A DNA stretch of 7,667 nucleotides from CAIPAT01 sp037144075 (GTDB lineage Bacteria > Verrucomicrobiota > Lentisphaeria > Victivallales > Victivallaceae): assembly GCA_037144075.1 (NCBI GenBank), contig JBAWXM010000259.1, forward strand, positions 1-7,667, read 5' to 3'. Positions 1 through 6,432 of this stretch are shown here, in pieces (the stretch's first letter is position 1; each line of letters begins with the position of its first letter). The notes beneath the pieces are model-generated. The model saw nothing but the letters and a program-made list of their open reading frames with translations, did not search any database and was not told the origin of the DNA. Position numbers and translations under genes: made by a program.

Positions 1-244
1 GCTTCAGCAGCGATTCAAGCAGAAATTCGCTGTAAGTTTTTTCCTCCGGATAATCGCTGAACTGTCCGCGCCCGATTTCCTGTCCGTTCAGATATGCGAC
101 AAAATCAGTGTCGGCGGAAATATACAACTTTCCGCTGCTACTATCTTCAACTGAAAATTCTTTTCTGAAGCAGACATACTGATGCTCGCTGTCCCCGGTT
201 TGTTTTTTCCATATCCAACTGGCATTACGAAATAAGTTGTCCAT
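1..244 (-). CDS. GH78-like (alpha-L-rhamnosidase-type) protein, N-terminal part, cut by window edge
   Basis: Only the first 81 codons are present; the gene continues beyond position 1. The ATG at 244-242 is preceded by AAAGGA with nine bases between. The visible part is the beta-sandwich module found at the N-terminus of many alpha-L-rhamnosidase-family (GH78) and related proteins. It starts with an ASWIW motif (residues 8-12), then YVCFRKEF (23-30), then a strand-turn-strand segment ISADTDFVAYLNG (42-54) followed by IGRGQFSDYP (57-66). Aromatic residues and the YLNG..IG turn are the family hallmarks. There is no signal peptide, so a cytoplasmic location is likely. It is the last visible gene of the minus-strand series, about 100 bp after the DUF4838 remnant. 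The catalytic domain lies outside the window, so the rhamnosidase assignment is inference; a beta-galactosidase-like or other sugar hydrolase with the same N-terminal module is possible. Confidence 0.72.
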   Translation of the reverse strand, partial: MDNLFRNASWIWKKQTGDSEHQYVCFRKEFSVEDSSSGKLYISADTDFVAYLNGQEIGRGQFSDYPEEKTYSEFLLESLLK

Positions 245-253
245 AAAATCTGA

Positions 254-260
254 TCCTTTT
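254..260 (-). promoter_or_regulatory. Ribosome binding site of the GH78-like gene
   Basis: AAAAGGA on the minus strand, with nine bases between AGGA and the ATG at 244. It supports that ATG as the true start and argues against the overlapping frame that opens at 345. No convincing promoter or terminator was found in 245-345, so the gene may be read through from upstream. Confidence 0.6.
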
Positions 261-345
261 GTGATTTGTTTGGCTGCAATAAAATCAGCCTTGTTTTTTG
301 TTTCCGATTGTTAGCGCCAGTGTCGTCATCCGGCAAATCCGGCAC

Positions 346-579
346 TTAAGACAGGAAAGCGATGTCGTCTCCACGCAAATTGTTTTCAATGACCATAGAA
401 AACCCATTCCAGTGCCAGTTGGAATTTTTGGTGTTTCCAACAACGACACGCAGCGTATTCACTCCGTCGCGCAATGCGGCTTTCACTTTAAAGGTCTTGA
501 ATGGAACAGGCCAGATATAGCGGCGATGCACATGACAAAGATCAATGAACCCTTGTTGGGCTTTTTTTTCTGGATTGGC
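346..579 (-). pseudogene. Orphan C-terminal jelly-roll fragment in frame with the DUF4838 gene
   Basis: After the TGA that ends the DUF4838 gene (582-580), the same frame stays open for 77 codons to a TAA at 348-346. The encoded peptide reads like the second half of a carbohydrate-binding jelly roll: RRYIWPVPFKTFKVK, then DGVNTLRVVVGN, then NWHWNGFSMVIEN. The pattern is a strand, a 'dG.NtL.V.vgN' strand and a final 'W.GF...ieN' strand. The first half of such a domain, with its NG turn, is missing, and no Shine-Dalgarno-preceded start is evident; the first usable start is a GTG at 531. Best reading: the residue of a C-terminal domain once fused to the DUF4838 protein, or of a neighbouring gene, left after a deletion and a stop. 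Stop readthrough is a less likely alternative. Confidence 0.55.
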
Positions 580-2514
580 TCATTTCATGGCGACACTTTC
601 CCGAGCGTGTTGGTCGGCAGAAAACGGTACGGGATCGAGAAAGTCAGCGCCAAAGTTTACGACAAAATCCTGCGGCTTGGTCGGCTCGCCTTCACGGATA
701 TTCATCATAGGAGACCATCCCTGCGGCCCGGAACCGGTGGCCGTAGCCAGCCAGGCATCGGCGACTTCCTGGCGCGAATGCGGCAGGGGCCAGGTTGCCC
801 CCGCACTTAGACACTCCGCCTGCAATACCGCCCATTTCATGAGGAAGGCGTAGAGCACAGGCAGATGCCCCTGCCTAACGCGCCAGAGCAGATCCGGGTC
901 GTTTTTCACCACATCTTCGGCCGACTGCCAGAGGTGTTCCGCCCGGCTTAGCGTTTCAAATTTCAGGTATGGGCCCTCAAGCCCCGCATAGCAGTTCATG
1001 TAGAACCCCTTGGTTGCATCCCTCAACAGGTCAAGGTATTGCCGTATGACATCCGCAGCGCGACCATAGTAGCCGCATAGAAACTCGTCGATCAGCTTGA
1101 GTTCATCCTGATACGGATTCCACATCAGCCGGGCCAGCATCCATGCGCGCAACTCCGCCATCTCCGCGCCGCAGGACTGGGAAGCGCCCTGTGCGAATAT
1201 GCCGCGCACATTGTGCTGGTGGAAAAACCGCATATTCGGCCCGAGCGAAAACCAGTTGGGATGCGGCAGAAGATAGTGTACGAAGTTGGTTGTGTAATCC
1301 CAGACGTAGAGGCGATCGCATATCCGGCTCCAAGCCTTGATATCCTGCGCAAACGCGCGATTGCTTGAATCATCCAGCGGCTCGGCAACGTTGCACTCGA
1401 TGGAGCATAGGCGGACAATGACATTAGGCAACGGCTTGAGTGTCCGTGGCGCCTGTCGCGTGTAGCGGTAGGCCAGCGTATCAAAGGCGATACTGGGGAA
1501 TTCCGGACCAAGCCTCTCCGCAATATGGTTCAGCAGCGCAATGATCGAACCGGAGGAACTCCCCTCGCGGTCGTCTATTGCCTTGCAAGCGGGACACTGA
1601 CAGGCACCGCCCCAATCGGCGAAGGTGTCGTCCTGCGAGAGGGAGACGATAGAAGCTCCGGGCGATTCCTTCAACCATTCACGCAAGCGCCGGATTAGGA
1701 AATCACGCAGTTCCGGATTTGTGGTGCAAAGCTGTGAACGGTGCTTGCCGCCTTCCGGATGTCTGCGCCGTCCGTCAATGAGACTGAACCACTCGGGATG
1801 TTTTTCGAAATACTCATCCGGGGGTACCAGCTCGAAAAATGTATGGTGAAACCCTTTTTCCCCCGCCGCATAGGTTATGCATCCGCCATGCTCTTCGCGC
1901 AGGCGGACATTCTTTGGCGCAACAGCGTTCAGCCCATTGCGCGCCGCCCAGTCGCGGTCGAAGGCCGAAAACCAGTACACATTGCGCGATTCAAATGCAG
2001 GTGTCTCCTCGATCTGCAAGCTGTCAATGGCCAGATTCGCGTCTTGCGGGATATGTGTCGCCCAGGGAGCCCACCACCGTACGCCGCACGCCTCCTGCAA
2101 AAATCGGTAGACGGCGTAAAGCGTCCCACGCGGTCGACCGCCGGCAAGAAGCAGGCGTCCGCCCCTGATGCGCATAGTCAACTGTTCCTCACCAAAGGTT
2201 TCCAGCCGAATTTCCGGAAAACACGACTGCGCAAGCGGGCCGGGGCCGATCACAATGGCCGATTCTAAATTGTCATCGGTGGATTGTCCGACATCGAAGT
2301 TTGCGCCGGTGATCTGTTGAAGCATCTTCTTCAACTCATCCGCCGCATAAAGCTCTACAACGGTCGCCCCCGGCTGCGTCATGATCCGGCAGGTCGCCTT
2401 TCCCTGCAACGCAATCCGCATTGTTTCCCGTTCGCGGTCGGGGTAAAACTGGATTGGCACAATGGGATTGAGTTTTTCCATAGATGTGACGGACGCAACG
2501 ATTTTCATATTCAC
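580..2514 (-). CDS. DUF4838 domain-containing protein (putative glycosidase-related)
   Basis: A 644-residue protein. Residues about 32-165 form an alpha-glucuronidase-type N-terminal domain, with YAADELKKMLQQITG (56-70) and the GTLYAVYRFLQEACGVRWW strand-helix (130-148). Residues about 220-500 carry the DUF4838 core: VSLSQDD (290-296), the CxCxxC cluster C305/C307/C310, LCSIECN (369-375), YVWDYTTNF (403-411) and GIFAQG (438-443). Proteins of this family occur with glycoside hydrolases, but the reaction is not established. No signal peptide is visible. The GTG at 2514 follows AAGGA by five bases. In-frame ATGs at 2508 and 2421 are alternatives; the last is where family similarity begins and would give 613 residues. 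It lies 33 bp after the pseudopilin gene. It is more GC-rich than its neighbours, and the open frame after its TGA suggests a lost C-terminal domain. Confidence 0.85.
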   Translation of the reverse strand: MNMKIVASVTSMEKLNPIVPIQFYPDRERETMRIALQGKATCRIMTQPGATVVELYAADELKKMLQQITGANFDVGQSTDDNLESAIVIGPGPLAQSCFPEIRLETFGEEQLTMRIRGGRLLLAGGRPRGTLYAVYRFLQEACGVRWWAPWATHIPQDANLAIDSLQIEETPAFESRNVYWFSAFDRDWAARNGLNAVAPKNVRLREEHGGCITYAAGEKGFHHTFFELVPPDEYFEKHPEWFSLIDGRRRHPEGGKHRSQLCTTNPELRDFLIRRLREWLKESPGASIVSLSQDDTFADWGGACQCPACKAIDDREGSSSGSIIALLNHIAERLGPEFPSIAFDTLAYRYTRQAPRTLKPLPNVIVRLCSIECNVAEPLDDSSNRAFAQDIKAWSRICDRLYVWDYTTNFVHYLLPHPNWFSLGPNMRFFHQHNVRGIFAQGASQSCGAEMAELRAWMLARLMWNPYQDELKLIDEFLCGYYGRAADVIRQYLDLLRDATKGFYMNCYAGLEGPYLKFETLSRAEHLWQSAEDVVKNDPDLLWRVRQGHLPVLYAFLMKWAVLQAECLSAGATWPLPHSRQEVADAWLATATGSGPQGWSPMMNIREGEPTKPQDFVVNFGADFLDPVPFSADQHARESVAMK

Positions 2515-2519
2515 TTGTT

Positions 2520-2524
2520 TCCTT
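2520..2524 (-). promoter_or_regulatory. Ribosome binding site of the DUF4838 gene
   Basis: AAGGA on the minus strand. It is five bases from the GTG at 2514 and eleven from the ATG at 2508. The spacing favours GTG but does not exclude ATG. A weaker GGGA precedes the ATG at 2421. Confidence 0.5.
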
Positions 2525-2547
2525 ATTTTTATTTCTTCAATTAATTA

Positions 2548-3339
2548 TCAGAGCATCCCATTGGCAGTGGTAAAAGCACGCGGCGGACTGCTTTCGACAC
2601 GGCTGTCTCCAAACAAAGCATTTACCCATTTATTCATATGGGTTGCCGGATCCGGATTGGTTGTTGTGTTATAGGTGTATCCAGGAATATAAATTAGATG
2701 ATAGACATTAGCAGAGAAAATATATTTATTGCCGCTGCTGACTCTGACATTACCATCGAAAGTCAGCAACTTTAATGACGGGTTTGCGAGACTCCCGATT
2801 TTACCTGCAATCATACCATTATACGTATAATTATTGACAGCACCTGGAATTAAGGAAAAGTTATAATCAGTTAGAGGCTGGGCTGGACAATGAAACATGT
2901 TGGATCTATTTCCAGAAGCTTGCGTAAATCCGGGATTGTATTGCTTTTCAAGGATAATCCACCATAAAATACCTTTCGCGTCCGTACTGGTCAGAATATA
3001 ATCATTATTGTCCGAAGCATAGAATTGAACCTTGATTCCAATTTGCTTTAAATTATTTATACATGAAATCGAATTAGCCATTTGTTTCGCCCTGCTCAGT
3101 GCAGGCAGTAAAATTGCAGCCAGAATAGCTATGATAGCGATCACGACTAATAATTCTATCAATGTGAACATAAATGACTTATGGCTTATTCTGCCCTTTC
3201 TATGACCCCCGATTACTGACCCCGGATTACTGGCCACTGTCCTCCGAGCGCCGACCACCGTCTTCAGCCCTCCAGCCACTGTCCCGACACCTGACCGCTG
3301 ACACCTGACCACCGACCCCATGAGCATTGTTGTTATCAT
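2548..3339 (-). CDS. Pseudopilin-like protein with prepilin N-terminal methylation motif
   Basis: A 263-residue protein. Residues 58-81 are the conserved prepilin helix (FTLIELLVVIAIIAILAAIL, then LPAL), with Phe at +1 and Glu62 at +5 after the expected prepilin peptidase cut. Residue -1 is Met57 rather than the classical Gly. The mature part (about 206 residues) has the features of bacterial pilin-like proteins of the DUF1559 kind: SCINNLKQIG (92-101), FHCPAQ (149-154) and a degenerate C-terminal 'H...NALFGDSRV' (234-248) in place of the usual 'H...LFADGHV'. The leader is unusually long because residues 8-46 come from a degenerate 14-bp repeat array. The start at 3339 is supported by a strong GAGGTG. 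The gene sits between the exported glycosidase (45 bp) and the DUF4838 gene (33 bp), suggesting co-expression and an envelope role in glycan handling. The exact function is unknown. Confidence 0.9.
   Translation of the reverse strand: MITTMLMGSVVRCQRSGVGTVAGGLKTVVGARRTVASNPGSVIGGHRKGRISHKSFMFTLIELLVVIAIIAILAAILLPALSRAKQMANSISCINNLKQIGIKVQFYASDNNDYILTSTDAKGILWWIILEKQYNPGFTQASGNRSNMFHCPAQPLTDYNFSLIPGAVNNYTYNGMIAGKIGSLANPSLKLLTFDGNVRVSSGNKYIFSANVYHLIYIPGYTYNTTTNPDPATHMNKWVNALFGDSRVESSPPRAFTTANGML
3203..3319. repeat. Degenerate 14-bp tandem array within the pseudopilin leader
   Basis: On the plus strand, tgacccccgattac (3203-3216) is followed directly by tgaccccggattac (3217-3230), differing at one of 14 positions. 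At the other end, cccgacacctgacc (3283-3296) is followed by gctgacacctgacc (3297-3310), differing at two of 14. Between them are more degraded copies with tgrCCaC/cactgtcc words. The array is about 117 bp, GC-rich, and lacks stops in the pseudopilin frame on the minus strand, where it resembles the GGTCAGTGGTCAG-type simple repeats seen in other bacterial genomes. It encodes about residues 8-46 of the pseudopilin. Confidence 0.75.
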
Positions 3340-3343
3340 CCGG

Positions 3344-3349
3344 CACCTC
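3344..3349 (-). promoter_or_regulatory. Strong ribosome binding site of the pseudopilin gene
   Basis: GAGGTG on the minus strand, four bases before the ATG at 3339. Later in-frame ATGs lie 12 and 18 bases further away, and the Met next to the mature Phe (codon at 3171) has no comparable site. This sets the start upstream of the repeat array, so the repeat is translated. Confidence 0.7.
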
Positions 3350-3384
3350 TTTTTTAGTTAAGAATTATTATTTTAAAACTCGGA

Positions 3385-6300
3385 TTAGTTCTCCGTCAAG
3401 TTTTTAGTTTCAGTATAAAAAAGACCCGGAGTTCCCCACGGCTTTGTTGGCGGCTTCCCGAAGGCATGCGCTTTAACCCACTTTACCTTGCCGTCCTCAG
3501 AAAACTCGGTGTCCGCTCCAGAGGCGATGTGTTGTCCGTCTGCTTGAATCTCGTAGACAACCCCAGTTGGACCGCTAATATTCAAAAGTTCAATTTCAAT
3601 TAAATTACTGCCGGATTTGAGTGCAGATAAAACATTAAATTCAAAGACTTTACCGTGGCCTCCTCCATCTCCGATTATTCCACCGTTAATTTTCACTTTC
3701 CAGAAGTCATCTCCGCAAATTCGCAACGTGGCTTCAGCAGGAAGTTTATCAAGTGAAAATGACTGCCTTCCGAAAACTGTTTTGTTGTCGCTTTGTAGAA
3801 AATCAGGATGCGCCACCCAGTTGGCATTAAGTAAAACCGATTTCTGCTGAAACCCATATTTCCCAGGAGCATCGGTGATTTCCTCTTTAAATACCGGAGT
3901 CGGCTCTATGATAATTGGCTTGGAACTTAGAATCAGCACACTTAGAGGTGGCAGAGCAAATGTGTCGGATCTCACTTCCATGCCATCTGGAGACTGATAA
4001 AATTTGCCGGAGAGTTTCAGAGTAACTTCACGATTTTTCTGACTTTCATTAACAGCTATGACTATGGTTTGGTCATTAGCAGTGCGCGCACATATTCTGA
4101 CATCCTTATATCCTGAATCCATTGCAATGTCGCTTCCGATTGTCCATATTTTGGTGACGGCGTTTAATTCATGGTTTATGTCCGCCAGGACAGCCCAGTC
4201 CTTGGAGTAAATATCTTTAGGAATGCCTTTTACATCACCGAACCAGACAATTCCGGTGGCGCCATGGGTAATCGCATTGTAAAGCATAAAACGTAATTGT
4301 TCCCGACTGGGACGCGGTTTTATTTCATCAAGTTTGCCTCTGGATTCACTCCAGCCGAAAGCCTGCAATACCATCCAGACCGGCTTTTGCCCCCAGGCGG
4401 ATGCCGATACCAGATCCGCATAATCTCCCACGCAACTTATAGAACGGTTTGGAAGATCGCTGTGAGCGGAACCGTCAGGCACCGGATAAATATCAGCTCC
4501 GATAACATCAGCTTGCCTTGAATAGCGGCGGACGCCCTCCGGCGACTGCCGGGGCGTATCGGAACTGCCCGTCATGCGAGGTGCATGATTCTGCCATACA
4601 ATATAATCGGGAGCGTATTTGAAATAAAAACGGTAATTACGCTGGAGTGAGCTTAGCGGAGTATTATTCCAAGCTGATTCATCATCCAGCCAGCCAATGA
4701 AATTAGTGGTTTCGGATGCTATTTTGTTCCACTTGATGATATTTTTGCGCAAAGTTTCTTCACCGGTTCCGTGCTGCCTCCCAAGTTCGTTCCAGTTCAC
4801 AACAGCCAAATTATATTTGGATGTATAATCATACATATACTTGGTCAGTGGCAGGTCTGAGGCAAATCCTCCGATATTGACAGTATTTATCCCACTTTGC
4901 GAATAAACCCTGAGCGCATCCGGAGTAAGCAGCGGCTCCAATAATATAATCGGGAAAAACGGTTTTCCGTCCAATGTCATCCGGTGATCTTGCGTAAAGG
5001 CAACTCCTTTAACTTGAGGTTTACGAATACGGAAAAGATCATTCTCAATAAGTTTTTGATCGCCGCTGCCGCTTTCATAGCGAAGCTCATAAGCGTTCTC
5101 CGGCAAGTCAGGCAGAATTATTTCCGCCGTACCGGTTTTGCGGATCGGGAGATTTTCAAACTTATAACGCTTAACCTCCTTGCCATCTATTTCTGAAAGA
5201 ATCACCGTCAATGCTGGGTCCGGCAGATGATATTCCAGTTGCAACTTGCCCGGCTGCTGCGGCACAATGTAAGTTTGACGTGGCGGGAGATTTACAATAC
5301 GGCAAAAATCATTGGCAACAAGCTCGGCATTGCTTTTGGGAATAACTACCGTATCCGCCTTAACCAGCCGTACATCATCAACCCAGACTTTGCCCGGAGT
5401 AAGTAGACGGATTACTAAATAAACGTTATCCGGCACCTCATCCGGCATTTTAAATTTGAGCGTTTTCGTATCCCATCCGACATAAATCCCTTCCGGCTCT
5501 GAAATGAAAGTCCCGATAAATTTTCCTTTTTTTTGCATCTCAACATAAAACTGGAATTTAATACCCGGCTCGCTTCCTGTATTGGCACGCAGGGAAAACA
5601 GCATCTCAGTTCCCGGCGGACAATCAATCAGGCGTGGCGCGATGCCGTCTTGGAACCAATACATACTTGATTTCGGCTCCGCAGCCGATTCCATGCAAAG
5701 TGAATTTGCCCCTTGGTCGGCTTTAGTCGTGTCCAGAGAGCCTTTGCCTGCCGGATCTTTACTGATAAATGACCAGTTTTGCGCTCCGCCTTTGCCATCA
5801 ACCAATTCCATGGATCCGTTTGCAATACGGTTTGAAGCAGGGTCTATCACAATTGCCTGTTCTTTGGGCGCGTCTGCCGCGATTCCAAGATAGGCTTTGT
5901 CAAAGTAAATACTGCCATTGCCAACCAGTCTCAGGCAAACATACGCACCACTTTGATTAATATCCTCCCTTTTAAAAAGAATTTGTATTCTCTGCCACTG
6001 TCCTGGTTGCAGGGTAACGGTTTCCTGCCAGCATTGTGCAACATATTGGAGATAAATATTACAAGTGGACATCGCTTTATCGGCACGTACATAGACCGAA
6101 AACTCCATTTGAGTTCCAATGGGAATCTGCTGAAGCTTTGGCCCAAGATTTGACTGCATCCAAATGACTTGAGCACCTGCAAGTGCTGGATTTTCATTAG
6201 TGAGGCGTGCGGAATATTTGCCGTCGAGTACGGTCTTATCATCCAACAAATGGGTTTGTTCCAATGTGCCTTTTTTTACAACTTCCCAATTTTCAGGCAA

Positions 6301-6411
6301 AACACCACCACTCTCCTGCTGAATCTCAAAGGAGGGATTCTCCAGTAAATTGGCTCCAACACATAAACAGCCACTTGAAACAATTACCATCAGCATCAGA
6401 AAAAATCTCAC
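3385..6411 (-). CDS. Exported multidomain TIM-barrel glycosidase-like protein with two CBM-like domains
   Basis: A 1008-residue protein. Residues 1-20 are a signal peptide with probable cleavage after VGA20; the upstream SSGC does not fit a lipobox well. Two CBM4/9-like beta-sandwiches follow: about 21-176, opening NLLENPSFE and closing IYFDKAYLG, and about 194-352, opening NRIANGSMELVDG and closing VWVDDVRLV. An Ig-like part (377-463) leads to a TIM barrel (about 467-760). Clan GH-A-like landmarks are FIGWLDDES (571-579, Glu578 as candidate acid/base), VIGADIYPVPDG (636-647), KPVWMVLQAFGW (676-687) and ITHGATGIVWF (714-724). A beta-sandwich (about 770-832) and a C-terminal jelly roll (about 864-960, DDFWKVKING at 901-910) complete it. 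The GTG start has GGAGG six bases upstream. It is 21 bp after the regulator gene. It probably binds and cleaves a polysaccharide outside the cytoplasm; the GH family and substrate were not recognised, and the nucleophile is unclear. Confidence 0.85.
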   Translation of the reverse strand: MRFFLMLMVIVSSGCLCVGANLLENPSFEIQQESGGVLPENWEVVKKGTLEQTHLLDDKTVLDGKYSARLTNENPALAGAQVIWMQSNLGPKLQQIPIGTQMEFSVYVRADKAMSTCNIYLQYVAQCWQETVTLQPGQWQRIQILFKREDINQSGAYVCLRLVGNGSIYFDKAYLGIAADAPKEQAIVIDPASNRIANGSMELVDGKGGAQNWSFISKDPAGKGSLDTTKADQGANSLCMESAAEPKSSMYWFQDGIAPRLIDCPPGTEMLFSLRANTGSEPGIKFQFYVEMQKKGKFIGTFISEPEGIYVGWDTKTLKFKMPDEVPDNVYLVIRLLTPGKVWVDDVRLVKADTVVIPKSNAELVANDFCRIVNLPPRQTYIVPQQPGKLQLEYHLPDPALTVILSEIDGKEVKRYKFENLPIRKTGTAEIILPDLPENAYELRYESGSGDQKLIENDLFRIRKPQVKGVAFTQDHRMTLDGKPFFPIILLEPLLTPDALRVYSQSGINTVNIGGFASDLPLTKYMYDYTSKYNLAVVNWNELGRQHGTGEETLRKNIIKWNKIASETTNFIGWLDDESAWNNTPLSSLQRNYRFYFKYAPDYIVWQNHAPRMTGSSDTPRQSPEGVRRYSRQADVIGADIYPVPDGSAHSDLPNRSISCVGDYADLVSASAWGQKPVWMVLQAFGWSESRGKLDEIKPRPSREQLRFMLYNAITHGATGIVWFGDVKGIPKDIYSKDWAVLADINHELNAVTKIWTIGSDIAMDSGYKDVRICARTANDQTIVIAVNESQKNREVTLKLSGKFYQSPDGMEVRSDTFALPPLSVLILSSKPIIIEPTPVFKEEITDAPGKYGFQQKSVLLNANWVAHPDFLQSDNKTVFGRQSFSLDKLPAEATLRICGDDFWKVKINGGIIGDGGGHGKVFEFNVLSALKSGSNLIEIELLNISGPTGVVYEIQADGQHIASGADTEFSEDGKVKWVKAHAFGKPPTKPWGTPGLFYTETKNLTEN

Positions 6412-6417
6412 TTCACA

Positions 6418-6422
6418 CCTCC
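6418..6422 (-). promoter_or_regulatory. Ribosome binding site deciding a GTG start
   Basis: GGAGG (extended GGAGGTG) on the minus strand, six bases from the GTG at 6411. The next in-frame ATG is at codon 6, inside the signal peptide, so GTG is preferred: it keeps the Arg2 of the signal peptide n-region. The site lies in the 21-bp gap after the regulator's stop, consistent with one transcript. Confidence 0.7.
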
Positions 6423-6432
6423 GTTATTTAAT

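Noticed and set aside
272..302. Hairpin ggctg...cagcc followed by a T-rich run on the plus strand
   Set aside because: The stem is only five base pairs with a nine-base loop, it points along the plus strand where no gene is seen, and no T-run follows it on the coding strand.
88..345. An 85-codon minus-strand open frame starting GTG at 345
   Set aside because: It overlaps the GH78-like start in another frame. The frame starting at 244 has a Shine-Dalgarno site and recognisable family motifs; this one has neither.
550..570. ccc-ttgtt-ggg followed by eight T on the plus strand, resembling a terminator
   Set aside because: The stem is three base pairs and faces the wrong way for the genes here.
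580..582. TGA as a selenocysteine or reassigned codon
   Set aside because: No selenocysteine-insertion structure was recognised after it, the pilin gene also ends in TGA, and Trp positions in all genes use TGG. A true stop is the simpler reading.
298..853. Plus-strand open frames of 170 and 102 codons
   Set aside because: They lie opposite the DUF4838 3' end and the orphan fragment, have no ribosome binding site and show no family features.
1741..2268. Plus-strand open frame of 175 codons
   Set aside because: Opposite the conserved DUF4838 N-terminal part; long antisense frames are common in GC-rich genes.
3203..3319. CRISPR array
   Set aside because: The copies are directly adjacent with no spacers and are degenerate, so this is a tandem repeat.
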